Positions 39,101 through 50,255 of a stretch of 64,000 nt of DNA are shown here, one piece after another. Position 1 is the stretch's first letter; each line of letters opens with the position of its first letter. The stretch is taken from the NCBI GenBank assembly GCA_014281115.1, contig JACONQ010000007.1:1116001-1180000 (forward strand). Direction: 5' to 3'. This DNA comes from Laburnicola sp. R22_1 (Eukaryota > Ascomycota > Dothideomycetes > Pleosporales > Didymosphaeriaceae). The notes beneath the pieces were generated by a model, which saw only the letters and a list, made by a program, of their open reading frames with translations, did not search any database and was not told the origin of the DNA. The translations under genes and the position numbers were made by a program.

Positions 39101-39478
39101 ATAGATATTATACTTTTGTAATACTTAATCTATAAATAAGTAAAAAATAAATAAGAATATTTCTTACCTTAATAAGGCTACTAATAATAATCTAGACTAT
39201 AAAGTAGATACTATCCTTTCTAGTTACTTAAATAAGTGCTATAAGAATTTTTATATTAAAAAAAAACTATTACTATAATGTAAGATACTATAGTATAGAT
39301 ATAATAGCCTTATATAAAAAATTTACTACTTTATTATTCATACTACTAAAAAAGTATAAAAGTTTTATAAACTAAATCCTTATAAACCTTCTATATATCT
39401 TTAATTTATAGACTTTACTACTTACTAAAAAATTATATTAGTCCTTATTATTATAAAAAAATTTATAATATATAAATT

Positions 39479-39602
39479 TGTCTTTTTTATTATTACCTTT
39501 TTACGCCTTTTTGATTACTAAGCAGAGGACTCTGCTTTTCTTGTTATATTATTTAAGATAAAAGCCTTTATCGTCCTCCCTAGATAGATAAAATAATGTC
39601 AT
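39479..39602 (+). mobile_element. R5 retroposon-like repeat, copy 4
   Basis: A 124-bp insertion bounded by ATATATAAATT (39468-39478; 39603-39613). The duplication is AT-only and so weaker evidence than for the other copies. The core has more RIP changes (AGCAGAGGACTCTGC). Confidence 0.65.
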
Positions 39603-40435
39603 ATATATAAATTAGCAGATAAATAGGTATAGGTCTAGAGTTAATAAAAAGGCAGCCCCTCTAAAAAGTTCATATACTATTTATAATAGACTTTTACTAA
39701 TATTATATAATAACTCTACTTTTTTATAAATAAAGCTACATTCTATAACTATACTATAGTAAAAGAAAATCTAGCTATAACCTTTTTTTCTATATACTAG
39801 CTCTATAAGATACTATATAAATACACGTAACTAAGTTAATAATATGTATATCTTTAGCTTTCTACCTTCTAGCGTAAGTTAGAGTAAGCTATCTATAGTT
39901 TAAACTATAGTAACTCTAAATAGCTCTATATTATCTAAAAACTTTAAATAGACTATAAGTTCCTAGCCACGTATAAGGGGACCCTCTCTAGTTATTTAGC
40001 TCTATCTACCTACTATAATAATCAACTAACGTAAGTAAAACTAAACTATAAAGTAATTAAAATAATGCGCTCCTACTATAAAGCGGATTTTAATATCTTC
40101 TACGCCATATTAAGCTTCTAAACTGCACCCTAGAGATAGTTGCGTAATTCTACTTAATAACTACACTTAACCTAATAAATTAAAATAATACCTAATAATT
40201 TATAATATTTTAAGATAGTTTATAATATTAGTAGAATAGTTTTAAAATAGGTATATAGTATTAGAAGCTACTACTTAAAAGGAGGGAAGTAATATTACTA
40301 GACGTAAGCTGCTAAGTGTCCTAGTTAAAACTAGTACCTTAGTAACTATTTATAGTTAGTATATAATATAAAATTATATACTATTATAAGTATCTTATAT
40401 TTAAATTTAACTACTTTTATCTTATTTATAGTTTG

Positions 40436-40587
40436 GTTTTTTTTTTTTGCGACTAAGGAGTTTCTAATAAAATTATTACAATAATAGTAGATATCTCTTC
40501 TACTATTATATACATAGAAAAGTATTTTAAGGTATTAATAAAAAGGGGTTAGCGCGTTATAAGCGAGCTTAGTAGACTTAGCGCGCC
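40436..40587 (-). mobile_element. R4 retroposon-like repeat, copy 2
   Basis: Matches 33660-33819 from the T-run/GCGACTAAGG end to the GCGCGCC head. The A-tail (seen as T on this strand) is 12-13 long. No duplication could be found, perhaps erased by RIP. Confidence 0.65.
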
Positions 40588-41863
40588 CACTCTAACTAAA
40601 AAAAATCCACATATAAAACTATAGGTAAGGCCATATTACTATACTATAGTTTAGAGTAGGGGGAAAAAAGATATAAGATAGTGCTAGCGCTATAACTAGT
40701 ATAATACTACAACTATTATCTCCTCTACTATTATTCTTAAAAATTACTAGCAATAGCTATTATAATAGTAGGTTTGTACTACTTATAAGATATATACTAG
40801 ATAGGAGCTTATACACTATAAATACACTAACACTCTATCTCTATATTAAAGTTAACCTTAAGGAGACTACTACTTTATTTTCTACTATCTTTCTAAGCTT
40901 TAATGCTAATGCCGCTATTAAGGCCGCCTAAAAGTACGCTCTAAAGATCTATCTACTTGCTACTGTTGCCAGGTCTATACTAGAATACCACTCTATCTAG
41001 AGTATTATTAATAGGAAGTAGAAGGTATACCTTACTCTATATAAGGTAGTTCTAGTGTACTAGTTAGACTGGTAATAAATTAGTAATTATAGGAGTAGTA
41101 ATAATAAATGCATAGAGTTTCTACTATAGTTTCTTATATTACTGCTAGTTAGGAAGGCGGTAATAGAGGGCAGAATTAAGGGGAAAGAGAAGAAGATATT
41201 TATTAATAAGTTGCTAGAAGAGGGGAGCGTTGCGTAGATGTGTTAGATTCTTATAGTTGTTATAGTGTTAGATAGTAAGCTAGTAAGCGTGTTATATAAG
41301 TATATTATATAGTAGTGCGTAAATATAGCGCGATTACTAATAATAGTAATAATAAAGTAAGAGTTAGTTTTCTATACACGCTTTAAGTGACTTAATAGAT
41401 GTTAGAGCGCTTATAGATAATTAGAAGACGAGTGCGCAGTTTATAAACTATCTTTATAAACTATTATTACGTTAGCGAAGACTGGGAGTAGATGGTATTT
41501 TTAGGCGCTGGACTAGAGCGGCCTTTCTATCCCAACCTACGTAGGCTTAATTTAAAAAATATATTAAAAAGGTGATTAACACTAAGTAAATAATGCGACT
41601 ATTTTATCTATAACTAGATGTGTAATAGGTAAGTGGACCCTTACATATATTTAAAAAGTAACTTTATAGTAGCTAAATAGGTACTTTTAAATATACTTTA
41701 ATCGGCTAAAGCGCTATTAAAATACCCCCCATACGCTTAGTAGCTTACTTAGTAATTACCTAACAAAACTAACGCCTGTTCTAAAATCGAACTAAACAGA
41801 GCCTAACTCGTCCTTAATTAGAGTAGACATCACGGGAAGTACTTGGCCCCTCGCGTCTGTTGA

Positions 41864-41898
41864 TTTTTCTCCGAAAAAGGGCCTTTTTTCGGAGAAAA
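41864..41898. repeat. Near-perfect palindrome
   Basis: TTTCTCCGAAAAAGG / CCTTTTTTCGGAGAAA with almost no loop. Outside it, AGTACTTGGCCCC (about 41838) and AAGGGGCTGAGTA (about 41916) extend an imperfect inverted repeat. It could form a hairpin; it is not preceded by a called gene. Confidence 0.6.
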
Positions 41899-42179
41899 TC
41901 TGAGTACTCGCCGCAAGGGGCTGAGTAATTACTGTGGAGAAAATCCCCTGAGGTCCTTAAATCGAGACGACGATGCGCACCACCGAACCAGGCGGCTAAG
42001 ACTCCCCATAAACTGTTGTTGCTGTTATTTGTGCCCATGGCTTTGGGAAGATGCAGGGCAACGAATAATAGTGCGGCCATATCCTGTTTGCGCGATTCAT
42101 CGAGTATCGAAAGAGAAGGCTTAATAGTGACTCACGTAACGAGCATATCGGTTATTGATATCCTATATATCCTATATTA

Positions 42180-42296
42180 ACCCCTTTTTGTTAACACCAC
42201 CTTGAAACGCTTTTCTGTGTCAACAACAGCAGGAGGGATAACTGCTATTATTGTAATATTTTTATTAGAAACCCCTTAGTCGCAAAAAAAAAACCC
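42180..42296 (+). mobile_element. R4 retroposon-like repeat, un-mutated truncated copy
   Basis: A 117-bp insertion with the exact 13-bp duplication ATATCCTATATTA (42167-42179; 42297-42309). It ends CCTTAGTCGC + A10 + CCC and lacks the GC-rich head, so it is truncated at the 5' end. Against the copies at 33660 and 40436 it keeps C where they have T (for example GTTAACA against ATTAATA), so those copies show RIP changes relative to it. It lies about 370 bp inside the gene-rich compartment. Confidence 0.8.
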
Positions 42297-42987
42297 ATAT
42301 CCTATATTAGCTCTTTGAGAGAGCTACGACACATGTCTCAACCGCAGGCAACTGGGAAATTCTGCTGCGGGTATCATTCACGTAAGGGATCCGAGATAAG
42401 CTCGATTTTGGATCTGACCCTTGCGGAGGCTAGCATGGCTTGCATCGAGCAGATCGGCGCCCCACAGGTGAAGGCACGTGTATTCACCGCAGCCCTGGAG
42501 CCGCATCGTCCGCTAACCTCATTGGCCGGATTCGTCGTTTCACAGCTCAGGCATTGCTCCTTAGATCTGAGCTATATTTACAGTTCCTCGGCTCGAGTGC
42601 GTAGCGTGGTATCAGTGCTTTCGTGCGCACCTGTCAAAATTTGTATGAGAAAGACGGCTAACGCCACTAAAGCACTGATGCCACGCTAGCTAAGGTACGC
42701 ACCCAAGCCGAACGGTAAGTGTGGTAACAAGGTTTAATGCACGGATTTAGCGCAGATCATGCTACCGAATGCGCTCAGTGCCTTAACATGTGGTTGCGAG
42801 ATGAGCCTCTTCTCGGGCCCTCGCGGTCTTTCTCTGCGGTCTTTCGGCGGAGCACGTCCTTTTTCGGGAGTATCAACCGCAAGGGGCAGAATATGGTGTC
42901 GCGTTTATATTCGTGCGTGGGTCTCATTCCGTTCGGGACGATCTTCAGATCAACATCCTGTTATCATTTGTTTCTGGATCTTTTATC

Positions 42988-44363
42988 ATGGCGAAAACCG
43001 ATGCTGTCCTAGAGGGGGAATCGCAAACTGCACTGATTTATTCGCTTTGCATCGTCTTAACCACTCTCTCCTCTGTCAGCGTCGGCCTGAGGCTGTACGC
43101 TCGCACCATGGTTCTCAAGTCTATAGGCCCGGACGATGTTGCAATCGCAATTGCTCAAGTGCTTGCTATTGGACTCTCAATCACCACAATCCTTGGTATG
43201 AAGTGTCAGCCGCTTTCGAATTGAAAATCTCTAACGCGTGACAACTAGAGGCTGTATGGGGACTTGGTCGACATCAGAAATTTGTTTCCCAAGAATCGCT
43301 ACTCAAACAGATGCAGGTATGTGCAGCAAGAGAGCGGACTCCTTTTTTCTTTCTTTATCTGTTATTCCCGGGTGCTGGGGTAGGTGGTGACTATGCTAAT
43401 ATCCCTTAGTGTCTTTACACTGCTGTTCTATTATACAACCTGGCTCAACACATTGTCAAGGCCTCGTTTCTCATCCAATACCGGCGGTTATTCCGGGGCG
43501 GAAAGACTCACAAAATATGCTTCTGGTTACTCGTGTTCATCGTCGCCTGGGCTATCACGGTGGCACTCATCCTCGGATTGGCGTGCATACCACTTGCAAT
43601 CATCGTCCCTAGCATGGCTAGCAAGTGCCTTCCCACTCTCCCACTGTGGGTAGGTTCATATCTTGACTATCGTCTCCGTTCCCAGTAGCTGATTATTTCC
43701 AGCACCTCACCGGTGCCATGAACATCGCAACTGATGTCACGATATTCGTCGTTCCCATTCCGTCGGTTCTCAAGTTGCAGTTGGGGTCAAGACAGAAGCT
43801 CCTCTTGTGTGGCATCTTCTGTCTCGGGTTTTTGTAAGTCCTCATCATCCAGTAATTTTCTCTAATATGTTAATGCGGGCAGTACTTGTCTCATCTCCCT
43901 GGTCCGTCTAACTACGGTTCACAAGGCAGCGAAATCCTCAGATCCTACGTGGAACGGGGCTCCAGCGGCATATTGGTCAGTCGTGGAGCTGAACTGCGGA
44001 ATTCTGTGCGCATGCCTACCAACACTGCGAACATTGATATTGCGTACGGTTCCGAAGTTCATGATTTCGAGGAGTGCGACCCACACCGCCAGTCATCAAC
44101 ACACGTCGCTGCAAAAGAAGAGTCGCATAGATGCTAAAGACGCAATTTATATCCAACAAGAGGTTGAGCTTACGAGTACAACTGCGCTAAGCCCAGGCCC
44201 CTACGAGCGTTCTTGTCAAATTAATGAACATTCGCGAGAGCAAGGGAGTGGGCATCCACCTTCGCTAGAGCAAGAGAGTGGGCATTCACATTCGCTAGAG
44301 CAAGAGAGTCAGCAGGAGGATTTTCATGCCGTAGTCCAGACAAATTGCTACAGTAAACGATAG
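42988..44363 (+). CDS. Rhodopsin-domain integral membrane protein (fungal, PTH11-related type)
   Basis: Predicted 375 aa in five exons; introns 43196-43248, 43317-43409, 43650-43702 and 43834-43882, the outer two of the usual 50-bp class. ATG at 42988 (M-A-K-T-D-A-V) gives a short extracellular N-terminus before the first membrane segment. Later helices include F-W-L-L-V-F-I-V-A-W-A-I-T-V-A-L and the block A-M-N-I-A-T-D-V-T-I-F-V-V-P-I-P, hallmark of the fungal rhodopsin family (Fung_rhodopsin), then T-W-N-G-A-P-A-A-Y-W-S-V-V-E-L-N-C-G-I. The hydrophilic C-tail has a 10-residue tandem repeat (E-Q-x-S-G-H-x-x-S-L, 44238-44309). Such proteins are plasma-membrane receptors or sensors of mostly unknown ligand. 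It is the first intact gene next to the RIP block. Confidence 0.85.
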
Positions 44364-44966
44364 CGGCGTCTAACAGGCGCACCAGCTACCTATCTGGTGG
44401 GCCCGGTGGGTCGGAGTTAGTACGCTGACATTATGATGCCAGCTTGTTAAGATCTAACGATATTTCACGCTCGCGCATATATTTGTATACTATTTGATAA
44501 GCGCAACAATGTAGAGGCATAGTTTTGTTGTAAAATTAAAAGTGTTTTGGGGGCACAATAATTACAAGTCGATTTCATAGCACCTTAGCTAGAGTAATCT
44601 TCTTATCTATTAGCATTTTGCGTAAGAGGATATAGATCTCTATTTAGAAAAACTATAGCGCCATACTTATAGTATTTACATATCTATCTAGCACTTGGTC
44701 GATTACAAAAACTATTAGTAGAAAGTACTCTATAGTAGCACCTAAAATAGTGTCCATGCTTACGTAATGGCGTACGTAGCTTGTAGATCGCCCACTTGAG
44801 CTACTCAATCAATCTTTTACTCCATTTTTGAGAAACCTTCGGTGTGCCGTGGTACTCCTTGGCCTAGCTCAGTTACCTTGTATTCGTGGCGTTACATAGC
44901 CTGCCCTTGTTTTTATCCTCCATTTGTGCGCTTTGCTTTTGCATCGCCGCTTGAAGAGACAAAGTT
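44364..44966. other. Intergenic, with an AT-rich patch
   Basis: Between the rhodopsin-domain gene and the hexokinase-family gene. About 44,500-44,800 is AT-rich with TpA-rich words like the RIP block, probably a small decayed repeat. The last 150 bp presumably contain the hexokinase-family promoter; no clear TATA box was identified. Confidence 0.5.
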
Positions 44967-46586
44967 ATGGCGACTAACTATGCGGATGAAGCGTCCAAAG
45001 CCATTGCAGCCTTCACAGACTGTCTTAACGAGAGGGCTTTCCTAGACCTGGCGGCTAGATTCTCTGAGGTCTACACACACCTTGCAAAAACATCGCTTGA
45101 GCACTTCCTAGTCACACCGGTGACCGCACTTCCGACGGGAAGAGAAAAAGGAAAATTCATAAGCATCGATGTGGGCGGGAGTAACCTAAGAATTGGGTTC
45201 GTGGAATTGATGGGCGAGGCTGGGGATGGTGTCCAGGATGAGATAGACGAGCCGTTCGAGAAGATAAGACGCTCGTACGATAAGGATTGGCCCATTGAAG
45301 AACATTTGAAAATGGATCAGGCGGAGGATCTATTTGGGTGGATAGGTGATTGCATTGCTGAGGTGATCACTGATGCGTTGGAGGATATGCCTGCGTCTGT
45401 CGAGGCGCCGTTTGGAGAAGAGCTTCTACTAGGAATAACTTTTAGCTTTCCTATGGGGTAAGTCGTGTGGTAACGATACTCAGTTTACCGTAATGCTTAC
45501 TTGCTTAGCCAGAAATCATTGTCGGAGGCTACCTTGCTTCCCATGGGCAAAGGTTTCGCCATTACCAACGACCTAGACCTAGGCAAGATGCTAAAAGCTG
45601 GTTACGCTCGAAGCGTTGCCCGAGTTTCTAAAAGTGACAATGGGCACAGTGAACAAAACCGATCGAAGAAACCCCGACTGCCGAGAATTCGAATAGCTGC
45701 TATCACTAACGATACGGTGGCCACTTTTGTCTCGCTGGCATATGCCGTGAAAGCTGCGCCAAACAGTCGAGTTGCGATGGGCCTTATTGTTGGGACAGGA
45801 ACGAATGCCACCGTACCCATGAAGCTTGCCGAACTGCATCCTTCCAAAAAGGAAGATCTTGCCAACCCAGAAGCAGTGGAGACGGTCGTCATTAACACCG
45901 AGTGGACGATACGCGGAACCGATAAGCCATTAATAGACCTGGGTATCAAGACTCCTTGGGACGAAGTGCTGGATGCCAATTCGGATGCGCCTGGATTTCA
46001 GCCGTTCGAGTATATGACTGCTGGACGATATCTAGGCGAAATTGTCCGTCTTGTCTTTGTAGATTTGGTTTCGAAAGACCCGGATGCACATCTGCCTCCT
46101 TCGCTGAGAACCAAGAACGCCATACTGACGAGATACCTCTCAGAAGTGGTGGCGAGAGCGGACGATGCGACCCTGGCCACGGAGCTGGAGAAGAAGTTTG
46201 TGCCCCTAGCATCGGCGAAACCTTTCTGGAGCCTCGCACGGGCGAAATTAATACGGGATATCGCATTTGCGGTACAGCAACGCTCGAGCGGACTGATCGC
46301 CGCGGCCTGCATCGGCTTGCTGGATTGTGTACAGGACATTCGTATAGCCCCAACTGCAGGCAATGGCAACGGGAGCGGCGAGCCTGAGGAGCTGGTCATT
46401 GCGTACGCTGGCGGGACCATCTCTCACTACCCAGGGTGGCTCGTAACATGTCAACGCTGGATTGACGTTCTAGTCGCAAAAGGCTCTGCAAGTAACACGT
46501 CGAAACGCGTGGTATTGAAAGAAGCGCTGGATGGCGGTATCATAGGAGCTGGAGTGCTTGCAGCCATGACTGATGACATTGCATGA
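44967..46586 (+). CDS. Hexokinase-family protein
   Basis: Predicted 522 aa from two exons (44967-45457, 45509-46586) joined over a 51-bp intron; the junction restores F-S-F-P-M-G-Q-K-S-L-S-E-A. Family landmarks: F-I-S-I-D-V-G-G-S-N-L-R-I-G (phosphate-binding, about residue 64), T-F-S-F-P (sugar-binding side), L-P-M-G-K-G-F-A-I, T-N-D-T-V-A-T-F with the catalytic Asp, G-T-G-T-N-A-T-V, and a late A-Y-A-G-G-T-I-S. The reaction of the family is ATP-dependent phosphorylation of hexoses in the cytosol. Some motifs deviate from classic yeast hexokinase (D-V-G-G-S-N for D-L-G-G-T-N), and Pezizomycotina have atypical, possibly regulatory hexokinase-like proteins (XprF/HxkC type), so catalytic activity is uncertain. 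A transposon lies about 180 bp downstream. Confidence 0.85.
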
Positions 46587-46764
46587 GCAGTAAATGGGCG
46601 TAGCATTGAGGAGTGATCGCACACGACGCACCAGGGTAGTACAGCGGGTCCTCGAAGGCACACATATTCAAGCAAACGCTTATGGGCATCCATCGTTCCG
46701 TTTGTTTGTTCCGCGTGCCGCTTCTCATTGGGCCGCTTCCAGGTTGGGCAAGAGCCTTGGTGTA

Positions 46765-48554
46765 AGCTCGGCCATATAGTGGTCGGCCACATATAGTGAT
46801 CGGCCACCCCACCTAAAGCAGCCACACAGTTTGGAGTCGCGATTTCTCAACAACAACAATTACAATTGCTATTTAGTACACATAGAACTAAGTTCAAGTG
46901 CTGCTACTGCTGCTGCTGCTTTTTGAGCTTCTTTCTCTAGTGAACTACTTGCCTGTTGAGCCTGTAAAGCAGCTGCTTGGTCAATAGCAGCCTTTATAGC
47001 CTTAACATTACTGAAGCGCTTATTTGGATTAACTTGAACGCGCTTTCTGACGCGGGTGATCTTAGCACTATCTAGTTGATATTTGAGTTGTTGATTTTCA
47101 GCCTTAAGTTGGGCTGCCCTGGTGTTGGCTTCTGCAACAGCCTTGCCTGCCTTGCCAAGCACTACGCGGGTGCTTCGTGAGAGAGATTCTGACAACAGCA
47201 GCTGTTGTTGAGCCTTATATAGAGCCTGTGAGCTCCGAGGGGTGTTGAAGACTTGATCTGCAGTTACTAGCCCCTGACTGCTCGCTGGAGGGGTGACTGG
47301 CCGGCCAGTTACTTGAGATGAGAGCAGCACAAGGTCTGGGTTGTATGGGCAGAGCCCTGCAGCCCTCCAGCCGGCTCGGATAACTCGCTCTGAGAGTCCT
47401 TCTTCTCTAGCTTTGTTGTATGATATAACGAAGCGCTCTTTTTGATAGGTGCTGCGTCATCAAGGGCTGAGAGAGCTCGTATCTCACCACGGTACTTGGA
47501 TTTGAGTACCGAGAAAGGAGCAAGATCCAACGGCTGAAGCAGGTGTGAGGAGTGAGCTGGAAGATACAAGAGGTGGATCTTGTTGACCTTGCAGAGCCAC
47601 ATAAAGTCAATAGGGATGTGGGAGCCATGGCTGTCAAGAAGGAGGAGCCGCCAGCCACTGTTAGATGGTGAAGTATTTGGCATGAAAATACGCTGCAACC
47701 ATTCATAGCCAATTGAGTTTGACGTCCATCTATTCTCTGACGTTGTGTAGAGCCAATCTGGTGTGCCTTGTGCTGGAAACCACGTTGACTGTAGATGCTT
47801 GCCCTTAAAGATGACTAGGCATTGAAGCTTGACGCCGACAGCTGAGATGGTCTCAATGATTGATACCCACTCGCGATCCTCTGGGGATTTGATATAAGCC
47901 TTCTTCTTTGATGAACTGGCAACGACCTGGGAGTTTGTACATACCCCTAGTGCGCACCTAGTCTCATCTATATTCCACATGTCTTCATACTGTATGCCCA
48001 GCTCTATTCTTGTCCGCTTAAACAGCTTAAGAAAGGCTCGTATAGTGTCTTGACTGGCTGCAGTAGTCCTTGCACTCTTGATTGTTCGGCTGACGATAGA
48101 GGCGACGCGTGGGTTGCGTGTGATGAAATGGGGTACCCATAGTTGCCCTAGAGGCTTGTGGTCACCGTTCATGTGCAGGATTTGGGTGGCCATCTCTCGC
48201 ACACGGGGATGAGATGGAGGTTGTGCGCGTGAGTCCTCTTCTAGTATCCACTCTACTAGAAAGCGCTCTTGCTCCGGAGTCAATCGCTGTTGGTTGGAGT
48301 GAGCTATCGCGTTGGGTTGGCGACCGTTGATGCGCTCTTGGAGAGTTGATCGGGGCACGCCCTAGGCCTTAGCAGCCTTCCGTTGGCTTGTATAAACACC
48401 AGAATTAAGATCGCTAATAGCAGATTGTATTGCTAGTTCACGAGGATCCATTTTGAACGCGTGGTGTTGAGAGTATAGATGATCAAAAAGTGAGTAACGC
48501 GTTGTGGTGGGGTGGCCGATCACTATATGTGGCCGAACACTATATGGCCGAGCT
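46765..48554 (-). mobile_element. Pogo-like element C in the gene-rich region (1790 bp)
   Basis: Inverted ends starting AGCTCGGCCATATAGTG, alike over about 48 bp with one mismatch, flanked by TA (46763-46764; 48555-48556). Each end contains the word CGGCCA-ATATAGTG-TCGGCCAC twice over, so the ends are internally repetitive, perhaps transposase-binding sites. Base composition matches the genes around it and there is almost no RIP damage. It sits between the 3' end of the hexokinase-family gene and the 5' end of the Cys-rich membrane-protein gene, whose ATG is 278 bp away. Confidence 0.9.
46869..48451 (-). pseudogene. Pogo-like DDE_1 transposase with two lesions
   Basis: ATG at 48451 (M-D-P-R-E-L-A-I-Q-S), HTH_psq region (V-Y-T-S-Q-R-K-A-A-K), CENP-B-like segment (P-S-H-P-R-V-R-E-M-A), DDE core with W-N-I-D-E-T-R, L-L-L-D-S-H-G-S-H and S-S-H-L-L-Q-P-L-D, and a C-terminal coiled coil with Gln/Ala-rich tail, ending at 46869. 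Two lesions: an in-frame TAG at 48362-48364 (one C-to-T from CAG, in K-A-stop-G-V-P-R-S-T) and a one-base loss in an A5 run (47439-47443), after which the true frame continues E-R-F-V-I-S-Y-N-K-A. Otherwise complete, so inactivation looks recent. A homopolymer sequencing error could mimic the second lesion. Confidence 0.85.
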
Positions 48555-48832
48555 TAACATGCAACAGTGAACGGCACACACAAGTCGGGTACACAGCTCT
48601 GGCAGCAACACCGACGGCTCACAGCCACTTTCACCTCGTACTAAGCGTGTTCCAACGATACTAGATTTAGCCGTCCCTATTGCTGGTGCGAGCGGCGACG
48701 CGCTCAGTGCGCCACTACTAGTACCTGCACAACAACGATTAATATTCCTCACGGCTGCCTTGCCACCTCCACCCCATCGCAACTACAAGCTCACCCGCCT
48801 TTTCGTCTACGCGCGTCGACCGGCCTCCGAAA

Positions 48833-50255
48833 ATGGGTAGGTAATTGAAATGCATACGCACATATGTCTTGAGTGGCACATGCATCCTAGGATGGCTACT
48901 AGTCACTTGGTTGAATTTTACTAACTTGAGCTCTCTTATGCAGGATCCCCACACCTAGTATGGCTCGCACTCCTTTTTCTCTCCAGTAGCATGGTATCGT
49001 TCGCCAACTCAATCGTCCCGGTGCCGGCACATGGTAACTCGACCCCGCTGCTATTGCAACGAGACCAATCGCCCCCTCCGCTCTGCTATTACGACCAAGA
49101 TAAGCTGGCGCCCGACTATATCGTCCCCTGCTGGACAACACTCAAGAAAGAAGTGTATGGATGCGGCAAGGCCGGAAACCACTGCTTGGAGCATAACGCC
49201 TGTTACGACGGCAGCACTGGCGTAACTTATCAGTACGGATGCACAGATCCCGATTACTTGGACGATAGCTGCCCGCGGAAGTGTGGTTGGGATTCAGCTA
49301 GATCAAACTGGATTGGACTGATCTTTTGCAACGGCACGTTTGATCTGCCAAAACAGAGTTGGGTAGAGCGCACCGGCACGTGGAATATTTCTAGTTTTCT
49401 GACAGAAAATAGGTTTGCCATTCTCCGGAGAACTGTTACGCGAGCTGCCCCCAAGGCGTCTGGGATCCCCAGATAGAGAAGCTGCCACATGAGTTGTGCG
49501 AAGATGTCGCGCGCACTGCTTATTTTATTGCCTTCAAAGAGAGAAGCGTCATCGAGGATACAGTAGTCTTACCAGCACTTGGAGATCCATTAGTGAAATA
49601 TTTCTCTGAAAACGAGGATCGTTGGCTGAGTACAGGGACTTCTGTATCATCATCCACGACAGCAACGGCAGATTCGTCATCGACAACGGCATCGACCATG
49701 ACAAGTCCCATTGTGACCGCAGAAACCTCAAAGGAGATGGCAAGCGCTTCAGCCTCGGATCCCTCCCAACCAAGTTCATCTTCGAACTCCACGGCGGGAT
49801 TACCTCCGAACTACAGCCCAGAGCCATCATCGAAAGGCCGTACGGTAGGAATGGCAGTCGGGCTGGGTGCTGGGATCCCCATGGTTTTGGCGGGGATAGG
49901 CTTCCCCCTATACTACCTACGAAGACGACGCAACAAGGCAGGCGCTGGGGAGTCATCCGACTCCAGGTATAATGCGAGCCAAGGACAAGGAACAACCGGA
50001 GATACAACTGGTAGCGCATATGGGTATACCGATAAGGCAGAGTTGCCTGCGGAGGAAAAGGCGGAGTTAGCTGCGAATGATAGACCAGGTCCTTCCCACA
50101 TTGCCGAAATGGAGGGTTCAATTGTGAGCGATGGCACACGTATACAGTCGCCTTTGGTTTCACCTCTCCTCTCCAAATACTCGGGCAAGGGCGATGTACG
50201 CGAGCATCGAATTTCCGATATCGACCGTTCCCCTGTGTATGAGCTCGCGGGTTGA
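48833..50255 (+). CDS. Secreted-type Cys-rich single-pass membrane protein
   Basis: Predicted 421 aa in three exons: a 4-nt first exon (ATGG, 48833-48836), 48944-49362 and 49413-50255. The first intron (48837-48943) has the perfect branch point TACTAAC; the second (50 bp) has CTGAC. This model alone gives a signal peptide (M-G-S-P-H-L-V-W-L-A-L-L-F-L) followed by a Cys-rich ectodomain (C-W-T-T... C-G-K-A-G-N-H-C, C-P-R-K-C-G-W-D, W-V-C-H-S-P-E-N-C), a Ser/Thr-rich stalk (about 214-280), one membrane helix (about 285-310), a stop-transfer R-R-R-R and a 110-residue cytosolic tail. The architecture resembles fungal cell-wall sensor-like proteins. Function unknown. Confidence 0.75.

Larger units (their letters stand above)
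36600..41813. other. RIP-degraded DNA with short retroposons, no gene
   Basis: About 5.2 kb of AT-rich sequence with stops in all frames. It contains the R5 and R4 copies listed separately. The stretches 38,160-38,920 and 40,900-41,560 are somewhat GC-richer and probably decayed coding DNA of unidentified elements; I could not read a protein family in either. The block ends near 41,813, where base composition changes abruptly. Confidence 0.6.
41814..42987. other. Compartment boundary and upstream region, no confirmed gene
   Basis: The first GC-balanced DNA after the RIP block. A - strand open stretch of 88 codons (42080-41814) and a + strand one of 124 codons (42315-42689) have no recognisable domain and no clear splice partners; neither is called. 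It contains a near-perfect palindrome and an un-mutated R4 insertion, listed separately. The right part presumably holds the promoter of the rhodopsin-domain gene. Confidence 0.5.

Noticed and set aside
41814..42080. 88-codon - strand frame at the compartment edge
   Set aside because: Overlaps the palindrome and has no recognisable feature.
42315..42689. 124-codon + strand frame upstream of the rhodopsin-domain gene
   Set aside because: No domain, no convincing splice sites, and it begins directly beside the R4 insertion; kept as unassigned.
45591..46454. Several - strand frames across the hexokinase-family gene
   Set aside because: Shadows of a well-supported + strand gene with clear family motifs.
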